Assembly: GCF_900104445.1 (NCBI RefSeq)
Contig: NZ_FNJI01000006.1
Coordinates: forward strand, 143,819 to 207,818
Origin: Desulforhopalus singaporensis
GTDB taxonomy: Bacteria; Desulfobacterota; Desulfobulbia; Desulfobulbales; Desulfocapsaceae
Direction of reading: 5' to 3'
DNA: 64,000 bases
Part shown: in pieces, positions 46,373 to 55,304 of the stretch
How positions within the stretch are numbered: position 1 is the stretch's first letter
How the letters are laid out: each line of letters begins with the position of its first letter
Position numbers and translations under genes: made by a program
Notes under the pieces: model-generated
What the model was told of the DNA's origin: nothing
The model's database searches: none
What the model saw: the letters and a program-made list of their open reading frames with translations, nothing else

Positions 46373-46903
46373 ATGAAAATACGATCGACAACAATTCTCG
46401 CGGTACGGCACAAAGGTGAGATTGCCATAGGAGGCGACGGACAGGTGTCGCTTGGCAACACGGTAATGAAGCATCAGGCACGCAAGGTAAGACGAATTTA
46501 CAAGGACCAGGTCATAACCGGATTTGCCGGTGCGACTGCCGATGCTTTTACCCTCTTTGACAAATTGGAGCATAAGCTGGAGGAGTATAAGGGAAACCTG
46601 ATGCGTGCATCTGTAGAGCTGGCAAAGGAGTGGAGAACAGACAAGTATCTGCGCCGCCTTGAAGCGATGCTGATTGCCGTCGACAAAAACCACTCCCTGC
46701 TTTTGTCAGGGACCGGTGATGTGATAGAGCCCGACGACGGCATCCTGGCAATCGGTTCAGGCGGACCCTATGCCCAGGCCGCAGCCCAGGCTCTGATTGA
46801 GCACAGCACTCTCGGTGCCGAAGAGATCTGCACAACGGCTCTGAATATTGCCGGCAACATTTGTGTGTATACGAACAATCAAATTATTGTAGAGAAAATA
46901 TAA
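46373..46903 (+). CDS. hslV: ATP-dependent protease subunit HslV
   Basis: Threonine peptidase core of the HslUV protease. 176 residues. The sequence [24 protein letters not shown] shows the propeptide and the catalytic Thr (first T after S5, processed N-terminus TTILAV), with the proteasome-type motifs [14 protein letters not shown] and [17 protein letters not shown]. The ATG at 46373 is the family start; the frame is open upstream into xerC. The stop TAA overlaps the hslU ATG (TAATG), so the two subunits are translationally coupled. Confidence 0.96.
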   Translation: MKIRSTTILAVRHKGEIAIGGDGQVSLGNTVMKHQARKVRRIYKDQVITGFAGATADAFTLFDKLEHKLEEYKGNLMRASVELAKEWRTDKYLRRLEAMLIAVDKNHSLLLSGTGDVIEPDDGILAIGSGGPYAQAAAQALIEHSTLGAEEICTTALNIAGNICVYTNNQIIVEKI

Positions 46904-48303
46904 TGTCTGACCAGTCTTTTACTCCGAAGGAAACCCTTGCAGCGCTGGATAAATTTATCGTTGGTCAAGCGGATGCCAAGCGTTCGGTGGCCATAGCTCT
47001 TCGCAACCGGTGGCGGAGAAAGCAGGTGCCGTCTCCTCTGCGCGAAGAAATTGCTCCGAAAAATATAATCATGATCGGTCCCACCGGGGTCGGTAAAACC
47101 GAAATAGCACGACGGCTGGCGGCGCTTGCCCAGTCACCCTTCATCAAGGTTGAGGCTTCGAAATTTACAGAAGTCGGATATGTGGGCAGGGATGTGGAGT
47201 CGATGATCCGGGATCTGGTCGAGCTTGCGATCAATATGGTGAAGCAGGAAGAGAAAAATCGTATTCAGGGGATCGCTGAAGCAAATGCTGAAGATCGGAT
47301 CCTTGATCTGCTGCTTCCGCCCGGTCCGGACAAGAGACCGGCAATGGGACCTGAGGGTAACAGTTCGTTCACCATCGAAAGGCCGGATCTGCCGGTTGCC
47401 CAGGAACGACCACAGGAAAGTTCCACCAGGGAGAAGCTGCGGAAGCTGCTGCAGGACGGAAAACTTGACGACAGGGAGCTGGAGGTCGAGATCAGTGAGT
47501 CGAAGTCAACCCCGATGATTGAAATAATGACCACATCCGGGATGGAGGATATGCAGTCAAGTCTGCAGGATGCTTTCAGCAAATTCTTCCCCAAGGGCAA
47601 GAAGCCGCGGAAGATGAAAATTCCCGAGGCAATGAGCGCGGTCACCCAGGAGGAGATGGAGCGACTGGTCGATATGGACAAGGTAGTAAAAGAAGCGCTC
47701 AAGCGTACCGAACAGTCCGGGATCGTTTTTCTCGACGAGATCGACAAGATCGCCTCCCGAGGCGGCGGGAGTCACGGTCCGGAAGTTTCACGGGAAGGGG
47801 TGCAGCGGGATCTGCTGCCGATTGTCGAGGGGACGACCGTTAATACCAAATACGGCATGGTGAAAACCGATCATATCCTGTTTATCGCCTCCGGAGCTTT
47901 TCATCTGGCCAAACCTTCCGATCTCATCCCAGAGCTGCAGGGAAGATTTCCGATACGGGTAGAGCTGCACTCCCTTGGTAAAGATGAGTTCGTGCGTATT
48001 CTTACCGAACCGGAAAATGCCCTGATCAAGCAGTATGTTGCCCTAATGAGAACTGAAGATGTTGAACTTGAGTTCGAACCGGAAGCGGTTGAGGAAATTG
48101 CCGCTATCGCAGTGGAGGTGAATGAAAAGACCGAAGAGATTGGGGCCAGAAGGCTGCATACGGTAATGGAGCGTATGCTCGACGTGCTCTCGTTTGAAGC
48201 TCCTGAGCGAAGAGGCGAAAAATTTGTGGTAACCGCCGACTATGTCCGGGGTCAGCTTTCGGAGATCGTGAAAGATCAGGATCTGAGCCGTTATATTCTC
48301 TGA
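46903..48303 (+). CDS. hslU: ATP-dependent protease ATPase subunit HslU
   Basis: AAA+ unfoldase that feeds substrates to HslV. 466 residues: N-terminal [33 protein letters not shown], Walker [10 protein letters not shown], the pore loop GYVGRDVE, the intermediate I domain (about 110-240, variable and acidic), Walker [11 protein letters not shown] and the C-terminal Leu end SRYIL that inserts into HslV. ATG at 46903, shared with the hslV stop, is chosen over an upstream frame opening at 46861. Confidence 0.97.
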   Translation: MSDQSFTPKETLAALDKFIVGQADAKRSVAIALRNRWRRKQVPSPLREEIAPKNIIMIGPTGVGKTEIARRLAALAQSPFIKVEASKFTEVGYVGRDVESMIRDLVELAINMVKQEEKNRIQGIAEANAEDRILDLLLPPGPDKRPAMGPEGNSSFTIERPDLPVAQERPQESSTREKLRKLLQDGKLDDRELEVEISESKSTPMIEIMTTSGMEDMQSSLQDAFSKFFPKGKKPRKMKIPEAMSAVTQEEMERLVDMDKVVKEALKRTEQSGIVFLDEIDKIASRGGGSHGPEVSREGVQRDLLPIVEGTTVNTKYGMVKTDHILFIASGAFHLAKPSDLIPELQGRFPIRVELHSLGKDEFVRILTEPENALIKQYVALMRTEDVELEFEPEAVEEIAAIAVEVNEKTEEIGARRLHTVMERMLDVLSFEAPERRGEKFVVTADYVRGQLSEIVKDQDLSRYIL

Positions 48304-48448
48304 GCAGGATGAAGATAAAAAGTCGTCGGGGCAGTGATCAAAAGAATTGTCCAACATTTTTCCGGCCGGGCCGGCTGGTGCTGCAACAGATTGTTTTGTT
48401 CCGCCCAGCCTGCACCGGTAGAACGATGCCGGGTGTTTCTGGAGCAAT

Positions 48449-49039
48449 ATGTTTTTGAAATTTTTTAAAAAGAAAAATAAGACAGCGGTTGTAAAAGAGC
48501 GGGGTCGTGCAATCGCCGGCTCGCTGGATCCGGCGATGAATTACTGTCCTTCATGTGAGTGTGAATTCCGGGCGGAAATTTTCCGTTGCCCCTCCTGTGA
48601 CGTGGAACTGGTCAAGGGAAGTGAGAAAATTGCCGAGCAGAGAAGAGTCCTGCATGAAAATGGGGCAAGGACCATGGCGATCGGCCCTCTTGATGAACTG
48701 GTCAATATCAAGAAGGGGGGGCTGAGGGATGTCAAGGAACTGCGGGCGGTCCTGGCGAAAAACAGGATCCCGGCAGTTATCGCCGCAGATGAGTCAGGGT
48801 GCGCCAAAAGATGTTGTGGGCCGGAAATGCTTCTGCAGGTAAAAAAGGACGATCTGGCGGCGGCAAATAGAGTGCTGACGGAAAATTTCGTAAAAACTAC
48901 AGCCCTTGATCTTCAGGATCTTGAGCATGCCGCCGCCATATTCGACCCCGGTGCGGAAGAAACCGTCTGTCCGGCATGCGGATGCCGTTTTCCTCCCGCT
49001 GCTGGCAGCTGTCCCGAATGCGGCCTCTGTTTCGAGTGA
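48449..49039 (+). CDS. protein with zinc ribbons at both ends around a DUF2007-like core
   Basis: 196 residues of unknown function. An N-terminal zinc ribbon (CPSCECEFRAEIFRCPSC, residues 33-50) and a C-terminal ribbon (CPACGCRFPPAAGSCPECG near the end) flank a central part. There KKGGLRDVKELRAVLAKNRIPAVIAAD, then LLQVKKDDLAAANRVL, resembles DUF2007, a small putative signal-transducing fold related to ACT/PII-like domains. A CAKRCCGPEM segment in the middle adds three Cys. It follows hslU by 145 bases and is probably separately transcribed; the terminator overlaps its stop. Confidence 0.65.
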   Translation: MFLKFFKKKNKTAVVKERGRAIAGSLDPAMNYCPSCECEFRAEIFRCPSCDVELVKGSEKIAEQRRVLHENGARTMAIGPLDELVNIKKGGLRDVKELRAVLAKNRIPAVIAADESGCAKRCCGPEMLLQVKKDDLAAANRVLTENFVKTTALDLQDLEHAAAIFDPGAEETVCPACGCRFPPAAGSCPECGLCFE

Positions 49040-49057
49040 ACAGAGGCGCCTCTTTTT
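49023..49057 (+). terminator. terminator at the end of the zinc-ribbon gene
   Basis: GCCTCTGTT, seven-base loop, AACAGAGGC, followed by GCCTCTTTTTG. The left arm lies in the coding region and the stop codon at 49037-49039 in the loop and stem. It separates this gene from the convergent dnaE. Confidence 0.65.
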
Positions 49058-49061
49058 GTTG

Positions 49062-52000
49062 TTAGCGGGGGGATGGCTTCCTGTTGCCGTTTTCCCACTT
49101 TTTCTTACGCGGAGCCAGCGCCGTCGGTTTTCTGGTAAAGGACACCGCCTTGTAGCTGAGGATGTCGTCTATGGTATCGGTGAGTTCCCGGCACGGCCTG
49201 ATCGTAAGATCTTTTAAAACCTCGATATCGACTTCACCGCGCCCCGGAAAATGGATGGTCAGCAATATGGGGCAGGTTCCGTGGTAGGTGTAGAGAGCTT
49301 CTTTTACCAGCTCCATTTTTCGCCGCGACAGCTTGTCGGATTCCAATCTGATTTTTGCCGACTCGGTATATTTTTCCCGCGCTTCCTGCAGGGAGTCGAT
49401 GGAGTCGGCAATGATTTTTGGTCCCCGTTCGTCCTTTTTAACTACTCCCTGGACAATAATTGGATCGGTTGAGGAGAGAACCTGTTCGCAGCGGCTGTAT
49501 GTCTCGGGAAACACAATGACCTCCACCGATTCCATGATATCTTCGATGGTCAAGAAAGCCATTGGATCTCCCTTTTTGCTTTTGTGCCTTTTAAAGGTCC
49601 TGATCAGTCCGCCGATTCGTACCGGCTGGTCATCGCCCTTCTCGGCCAGATCGTGGATCTGGCAGTCGACGATCGACGAAATTTCCGGCAGGGTGTTGTC
49701 GAGGGGGTGGCCGGTTATGTAGAATCCGACGGTTTCTTTTTCTTTTGCCAGTTTATCCCGATCGTCCCATTCAGGGATGTCGGGCATTGGAATGTGGGCC
49801 ATGGCTTTTTGTTTCTGGGTTTCCGGGGCCACCGAAAAAAGCGACATCTGGCCGCTCTGCAGGTCGCGCTGGACCGCTTTCGCCTGCTCCATGGCCTGGT
49901 CGAGAATCGCGATATATTGGGACCGTTTATGGCCAAGGGAATCAAAAGAACCCGACTTGACAAGACTCTCTATGACCCGGCTGTTTACTCTTCGCGAGTC
50001 CACCCGGTTGCAGAAATCGCTCAGCGAGGTGAACGGCCCGTTCTGGCTGCGCTCTTCGATGATCGAGTCAAGCGCCGATTCGCCGACATTTTTTACCGCC
50101 GCAAGGCCAAAACGAACCCGGTCGTTTTTAACGCTGAAATCCTTCATGCTCTCGTTGATGTCCGGCGGGAGTACCTCGATGTCATGCTCCTTGCACTCGT
50201 TGATATAGAGCACCACCTTGTCGGTGTTGTTCATGTCGCATGACAGCAGCCCGGTCATGAACTGCGGCATATAGTGGGCCTTGAGGTAGGCGGTCTGGTA
50301 GGAAACGAGCGCGTATGCCGCGGAATGCGATTTGTTGAAACCGTAGCCGGCAAATTTGGCCATGAGATCGAAAATATACTCGGCCTTGTCCAGCGGGATG
50401 TTGTTTTTTTCGGCGCCGGTCATGAATTTCACTTTTTCCTCTTCCATGACCTCGGGAATTTTCTTGCCCATTGCCCGCCGCAGGATGTCGGCGTCGCCAA
50501 GGCTGTAGCTTGCAAGAATATTCGCGATTTTCATTACCTGCTCCTGGTATACGATAACCCCGTAGGTCTCTTCCAGGACATGCTTGATTTCAAGGAGCGG
50601 GTAGTGGGCTTCCTTTCTATGATGCTTGGTCTCGACGAAATCGTCGACCATTCCGGAATCGAGCGGGCCTGGCCGGTAGAGCGCGACAAGGGCGATCAGG
50701 TCGCTGAACTGTTCCGGCGCCATTTTCACGAGAAGCTCCCGCATACCCGAACTTTCAAGCTGGAAAACGCCGAGCGCATCACCCCGGCAGAGCAGGTCAA
50801 ATGTCTTGGCATCGTCCATGGGGATGGTGCTGATATTCAGGTCGATCCCGTTGTCTTTCTTGATATGCTTCACGGTCTTGTCGATTACCGTAAGCGTCTT
50901 GAGGCCGAGAAAGTCAAACTTGATCAACCCGGTCATCTCAGTATGTTTCATGTCATACTGAGTAAGGGTCTCCTCGTTGCTGCCTCGGCAGGTCGGCAGA
51001 TACTGGGTCATGGGTCCCGGAGACACCACCACTCCAGCGGCATGGGTGGAGGTGTGTCTGGCCAGCCCCTCAAGCGTCTTGGATACCGATAAAAGTTCTT
51101 CAACCCGTGGGTCGGTATCGGCCATTTCCTGCAGCTTGGGTTCTTCTTCAAGAGCTTTCTTGATGGTCATCTTCAGCTGATCCGGAACCAGCTTGGCGAC
51201 CTTGTCCACTTCCCCGAAAGGGATGTCCAGGGCTCTGCCGACATCGCGGATAACTCCCCTGGCCTTCATCGAACCGTAGGTGACTATCTGCGCCACATGC
51301 GCGGAGCCGCCATATTTGTTCCTGACATAATCGATAACCTCTCCCCGACGTTCCTGGCAGAAATCGATATCGAAGTCAGGCATCGATTTTCTCTCAATGT
51401 TTAGAAAACGTTCGAAGATAAGGCCGTAGGGGATCGGGTCGATATTGGTGATGCGCATGCAGTATGCGGCAAGACTGCCAGCTCCGGAACCTCGTCCCGG
51501 GCCGACCGGAATGTCGTTGTCCTTGGCCCAGTTGATGAAGTCGGCAACGATGAGGAAGTAAGCAGGAAAACCCATTGTGGAGATGACATCGATCTCTGTT
51601 TTCAGCCGCTCGGTGTACGTTTTTTCAACCTCTGCGCTGAAGGTACCCGCTTCGCGCATCTCGGAAAAACGGAACTTGAGCCCTTCCCAGCATGCGGTTG
51701 TGAACATCGACTCAAGAGACTCCCCTTCCTTCACCGGGAAATCGGGAAAATAGTAGTCGCCGAAGTTGATCTCCAGGTCACATCTGTCAACTATTTCCTG
51801 TGTCGTCTCGATAGACTCTGGACAGTGGGCGAATGCCTTCTTCATTGTTTCCGGCGACTTGAAGTAAAACTCGTCCGTTGAAAACCTGAACCTGTTCGGA
51901 TCGTTTATGGTTTTGCCCGTCTGGATGCACAGGAGCAGCTCGTGGGCGTGGGCCTCCTCCTTGTTCAGGTAGTGACAGTCGTTGGTGGCAACGAGCTTGA

Positions 52001-52595
52001 TTCCCAGTTCACTGCTGAGCTGCTTGAGTCCGTCGTTTACCGGCTGCTGGTCGGGAATGCCGTTTTCCTGCATCTCCAGGTAGAGCCGGTCACCGAAAAT
52101 ATCCTGGAGTTCGCGGGCTTTTTCTCTGGCGCCGTTCATATCGTTCTTGTGGATCAGGTAGGGAACCTGGCCGTGGAGACAGGCGGTGAGAGCAATTATC
52201 CCTTCATTGTTCTCGCGCAGCACCTCCATGTCGATACGGGGCTTGTAGTAGAATCCCTCAAACTGGGCGATGGACGCCATCTTCATCAGGTTCTGGTAGC
52301 CGGTATGATTCATGGCAAGAAGAACTATATGGAAGGCGATATTGCCGTCAATGACCTTCTTGACCCGCATATCTCCGGGAGCAATATAGAGCTCGCAGCC
52401 GATGATCGGCTTTATTCCGGCTTTTTTAGCCTTTGAGTAGAACTCCAGGGCGCCGAACATGGCCCCGTGATCGGTCAGGGCTACGGCGTCCATGCCATAT
52501 TCCTTGCACTTGTTCAACAGGTCGGCGATCCGGATTGCGCCGTCAAGAAGGCTGTATTGGGAATGTACGTGAAGATGGGTAAAACCTGCGCTCAT
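49062..52595 (-). CDS. dnaE: DNA polymerase III alpha subunit
   Basis: Replicative DNA polymerase. 1177 residues: N-terminal PHP domain (FTHLHVHSQYSLLDGAIR, ALTDHGAMFGALEFY), the polymerase core with the catalytic acidic motif PDFDIDF (about residue 405), the fingers region GYGFNKSHSAAYALVSYQTAYLK, a helix-hairpin-helix, and the OB-fold (GGLIRTFKRHKSKKGDPMAFLTIED) near the C-terminus. DnaE1-type by length and domain order. The PHP metal ligands look intact in the N-terminal motifs. It starts two bases after the pentapeptide gene's stop, so the two may be cotranscribed. Confidence 0.97.
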   Translation of the reverse strand: MSAGFTHLHVHSQYSLLDGAIRIADLLNKCKEYGMDAVALTDHGAMFGALEFYSKAKKAGIKPIIGCELYIAPGDMRVKKVIDGNIAFHIVLLAMNHTGYQNLMKMASIAQFEGFYYKPRIDMEVLRENNEGIIALTACLHGQVPYLIHKNDMNGAREKARELQDIFGDRLYLEMQENGIPDQQPVNDGLKQLSSELGIKLVATNDCHYLNKEEAHAHELLLCIQTGKTINDPNRFRFSTDEFYFKSPETMKKAFAHCPESIETTQEIVDRCDLEINFGDYYFPDFPVKEGESLESMFTTACWEGLKFRFSEMREAGTFSAEVEKTYTERLKTEIDVISTMGFPAYFLIVADFINWAKDNDIPVGPGRGSGAGSLAAYCMRITNIDPIPYGLIFERFLNIERKSMPDFDIDFCQERRGEVIDYVRNKYGGSAHVAQIVTYGSMKARGVIRDVGRALDIPFGEVDKVAKLVPDQLKMTIKKALEEEPKLQEMADTDPRVEELLSVSKTLEGLARHTSTHAAGVVVSPGPMTQYLPTCRGSNEETLTQYDMKHTEMTGLIKFDFLGLKTLTVIDKTVKHIKKDNGIDLNISTIPMDDAKTFDLLCRGDALGVFQLESSGMRELLVKMAPEQFSDLIALVALYRPGPLDSGMVDDFVETKHHRKEAHYPLLEIKHVLEETYGVIVYQEQVMKIANILASYSLGDADILRRAMGKKIPEVMEEEKVKFMTGAEKNNIPLDKAEYIFDLMAKFAGYGFNKSHSAAYALVSYQTAYLKAHYMPQFMTGLLSCDMNNTDKVVLYINECKEHDIEVLPPDINESMKDFSVKNDRVRFGLAAVKNVGESALDSIIEERSQNGPFTSLSDFCNRVDSRRVNSRVIESLVKSGSFDSLGHKRSQYIAILDQAMEQAKAVQRDLQSGQMSLFSVAPETQKQKAMAHIPMPDIPEWDDRDKLAKEKETVGFYITGHPLDNTLPEISSIVDCQIHDLAEKGDDQPVRIGGLIRTFKRHKSKKGDPMAFLTIEDIMESVEVIVFPETYSRCEQVLSSTDPIIVQGVVKKDERGPKIIADSIDSLQEAREKYTESAKIRLESDKLSRRKMELVKEALYTYHGTCPILLTIHFPGRGEVDIEVLKDLTIRPCRELTDTIDDILSYKAVSFTRKPTALAPRKKKWENGNRKPSPR

Positions 52596-52597
52596 AA

Positions 52598-53452
52598 CTA
52601 TTCTATTGTTCCTTGTATACTGTTGAGAAGGGCACCGGTCAAATCGGCACCTTTGAAATCGGCATCATGCACCACCGCTCTTGTGAGGTTGGCGCCACGC
52701 AGATCCGCATTGGTTACATTGCAGCCGGACAGATCGGCTCCCGGGAGGTTGGTCGTCAGCAGCTTGGCGCCGGACAGGTTGGCACCGGACAGGTCGGCCC
52801 TTCTCAGGTTGGCCCTGGACAGATCGGCAAAGCTGAGATCAGCTCCTCGTAGGTTGGCGCCGATCAGGTTGGCTCCTCTCAGGTCGACGCCGGAGAGTTT
52901 ACATCCGGGGCAGTTGCGGGCCAGCCGAACCATCTTGTCCGCCATGGAGTCGGTGAAGTGCTCTCCGGCAACCTCCTGGCCGCGGTCCGGAGCGGATTCG
53001 CTAAGGTCGGCTTCCTGGGGCGGAAAATCGTCGATATTGGCAGGGCCTGGTAGGGCCGGCATGGTCCCGCTGTAGTATCGGACCCCGTCCGGGGTAAAGA
53101 ATACCAGCTTGGTCTGTTCTGTTCGAAAGACCTGGTAACATTTCTCGTCGCCGAAATACCATTTCTTGAACTTCATACAGAGCAGGTCGTTGTCAGTTGC
53201 CTTCCATTTTCCTTTATCTTCACCACCTGTTCGACTTTTCCCCGCAACCCTGTTGTCGGCTGAGAACCGGAGCGTTGCATCAAAATCGGCAGCGGCAAGC
53301 TCCACCACGTTTTCGCTCAATAGCTCCTGCAGCTGTTGCTGCGACAATTTCTCGGCGTTGTCCTTGTCAAAATGCGCGATGGTCATCGGCGCGCACGAGA
53401 CCAGACTCGACACTGCCGCCAATAGTAGGCACATTATCGTTTTCTGCGTCAT
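52598..53452 (-). CDS. pentapeptide-repeat lipoprotein
   Basis: 284 residues. N-terminal signal peptide with a lipobox, SSLVSCAP, Cys at residue 20, so probably a membrane-anchored lipoprotein. The middle (about 30-135) is a soluble domain with LRFSADNRVAGKSRTGGEDKGKWKATDNDLLCMKF, resembling small periplasmic lipocalin-like domains. Residues 185-280 are about 18 pentapeptide repeats of the A(D/N)LxX type (for example LRGANLIGANLRGADLSFAD), which fold as a right-handed beta helix. Function unknown. It lies directly upstream of dnaE with a two-base gap, which looks accidental functionally. Confidence 0.8.
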   Translation of the reverse strand: MTQKTIMCLLLAAVSSLVSCAPMTIAHFDKDNAEKLSQQQLQELLSENVVELAAADFDATLRFSADNRVAGKSRTGGEDKGKWKATDNDLLCMKFKKWYFGDEKCYQVFRTEQTKLVFFTPDGVRYYSGTMPALPGPANIDDFPPQEADLSESAPDRGQEVAGEHFTDSMADKMVRLARNCPGCKLSGVDLRGANLIGANLRGADLSFADLSRANLRRADLSGANLSGAKLLTTNLPGADLSGCNVTNADLRGANLTRAVVHDADFKGADLTGALLNSIQGTIE

Positions 53453-53625
53453 GACTGTCCCCTGGCGATGGATTGTTATCCTGATTTAAAGAATGTGTTG
53501 CCCGGTGTAAATAAAAAAAGATGAGGAGCCGTGTCTTAGACGGTTTTCCCGGACAATCGTACCCCTCGTCCGCAGTTGATTGCAGTATAGCGCCTTTGGC
53601 GCAAGATGCGGTTGTTGCGCTGAGA

Positions 53626-54282
53626 TCAGCGGAGCTGGGCCATCAATGCCTCAATGCCGGTTCGTTCGATAAATCTTCCCGCTCTTTCCCGCGGTTTTGC
53701 GTTTGCCCGGTAATAGTCGATGCATTTCGTTATGAGCTCGATGGCTTCTTCTTCACTGATATCCTCGGCGATAATATTGCCGACGCGGGCATTTTTCCCA
53801 GAGTGGCCGCCAAAAGAGATGGTCCAGCCGCTTTTTTTGGCAAACATCCCAAGGTCTCTTACGTGGTTTTCGGCACAGCAGAACTGGCAGCCCGAAACCC
53901 CTATCTTGAATTTGGCCGGCATATCCGAACCCGCAAGCATATCCTCGAGTTGGATGCCGAAGCCAAGGGAGTCCCTGACGCCGAATTTACACACCTCGGT
54001 CCCGGGACAGGACTGCACGTAATGGAGGCAGAGTTCGGTCGCTTTTCCCGGATCCATGCCGAGGTCTTCATAGACGGCCGCCACATCTTCAAGTTTCAGG
54101 CCGACGAGGGCGATACGTTGACCGGAGGTGATCTTGACGATAGGGATGTCGTACTTTTCCACAACGTCGGAGATTGCTCTCAGGTGGTGCTTTTTCAGTA
54201 GGCCGCCGGGAATTCGGGGAACAATGGCATAGGTTTCTTTGTCCCTTTGCAGGATTGCGCCTTTTGGTGGTGTTGTTTTCAT
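53626..54282 (-). CDS. low-molecular-weight sulfite reductase (assimilatory-type, siroheme)
   Basis: 218 residues from the ATG at 54280-54282, the length known for the small low-spin sulfite reductase of Desulfovibrio. One siroheme/ferredoxin-type half: IVKITSGQRIALVG, then the [4Fe-4S]-siroheme Cys motif QSCPGTEVCKFG (CxxxxxC) and the second pair GVSGCQFCCAENHVRDLG (CxxxC). NirBD/SirA-like proteins bind siroheme with these four Cys. The open frame extends 28 codons further upstream without conservation. It lies 60 bases downstream of the GlpX-like gene on the same strand. Confidence 0.85.
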   Translation of the reverse strand: MKTTPPKGAILQRDKETYAIVPRIPGGLLKKHHLRAISDVVEKYDIPIVKITSGQRIALVGLKLEDVAAVYEDLGMDPGKATELCLHYVQSCPGTEVCKFGVRDSLGFGIQLEDMLAGSDMPAKFKIGVSGCQFCCAENHVRDLGMFAKKSGWTISFGGHSGKNARVGNIIAEDISEEEAIELITKCIDYYRANAKPRERAGRFIERTGIEALMAQLR

Positions 54283-54343
54283 AATAAATGTCAATTGGTT
54301 GAATGATAATAATACAGATGTTGAATCATGTGTAAAAATCGGA

Positions 54344-55291
54344 TCAGAAGACGGGTTTATAATCAAAAAAATGATTGGTCGTAAGGCTTCGGTAGGTGTG
54401 GGTTTCCCCTCTGGCTACAAATGAGTTGGTGATGCCGCCATTGGGGGTGAAGCGTACGCCTTCGAGGAACTCGCCGTCGGTAATACCGGTAGCCGCAATT
54501 GCCACCTCGCGGCTTCTGATCAGGTCCTCGGTCCTGAAGATCTTGTTGTAATCGGTTATTCCATGTTCGGATGCCGTTTTCTTGTCACGATCGTTTTCGT
54601 AGAATATTTTCCCTTCGAAATATCCCCCCATACACCGTATTGCCGCCGCCACAAACACCGCCTCGGGAGCGTAGCCGGAGCCGATATAGATATCGGCTTT
54701 TTCCCCCTTGATAGCGGCCAGACACCCCGATATTTCGCCTTCATCTATCAGTTTGATGCGGGCGCCGCAGCTCCTTATCTCATGGATCAGCTGTTTGTGC
54801 CTGTTCTGGTTGAGTACACAGACCGTTACATTTTCCGTATATTTCCGCAATGTCCGTGCAACCCTTTTGACATTGACGGCTGGTGGCTGGTTAATGTCGA
54901 TTGCATCGCCCACCTTTGGCCCTACCACTATTTTATACATGTTGAGGTTGGGAACCGGCTGTATCGCCCCGGCCCGGGCAATAGCCGCGTAGGAGGTGGA
55001 GTTGTTCCTGCCGTCCGCCGCCGAACGGTAAGCTTCAAGGGCAATTGCCATTACATCGGCATCCTCTCCGCCTTTGCCGAGGTGTTGAGGGAACTGGAAG
55101 GCTTCCGGTCTTGTTGAGAACCGGTCGTTTACCATGGTGCCGTTGATCGGCAGCCGGTCAAGAATCTTGGTGATTGCCAGCCTGGTCTGGTTGAGTATGT
55201 CGATATGATCGCCGAGCCCCTGAACTCTTGCCGCGGTCAGGGCGGCTATCTCTGTGGCTCTGACGATTTCCATTCCGTAATTTGTGTTCAT
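54344..55291 (-). CDS. GlpX-like protein (class II fructose-1,6-bisphosphatase fold) lacking key metal ligands
   Basis: 315 residues aligning by eye with GlpX over its whole length: VRATEIAALTAARVQGLGD, INGTMV, MYKIVVGP, GSGYAPEAVFVAAAIRCMGG and TGITDGEFLEGVRF. But the two metal-site motifs are gone. GlpX has IGEGExDEAP (here VNDRFSTRPEA) and VDPIEGT (here ALEAYRSA). The residues known as metal ligands in E. coli GlpX (Glu57, Asp85, Glu88) are therefore missing; only the Glu of APE is kept. It is probably not an active phosphatase. It is 13 bases downstream of the class III fbp gene and likely cotranscribed, perhaps as a regulatory partner. Confidence 0.75.
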   Translation of the reverse strand: MNTNYGMEIVRATEIAALTAARVQGLGDHIDILNQTRLAITKILDRLPINGTMVNDRFSTRPEAFQFPQHLGKGGEDADVMAIALEAYRSAADGRNNSTSYAAIARAGAIQPVPNLNMYKIVVGPKVGDAIDINQPPAVNVKRVARTLRKYTENVTVCVLNQNRHKQLIHEIRSCGARIKLIDEGEISGCLAAIKGEKADIYIGSGYAPEAVFVAAAIRCMGGYFEGKIFYENDRDKKTASEHGITDYNKIFRTEDLIRSREVAIAATGITDGEFLEGVRFTPNGGITNSFVARGETHTYRSLTTNHFFDYKPVF

Positions 55292-55304
55292 GCGGATGTG
55301 ATGG

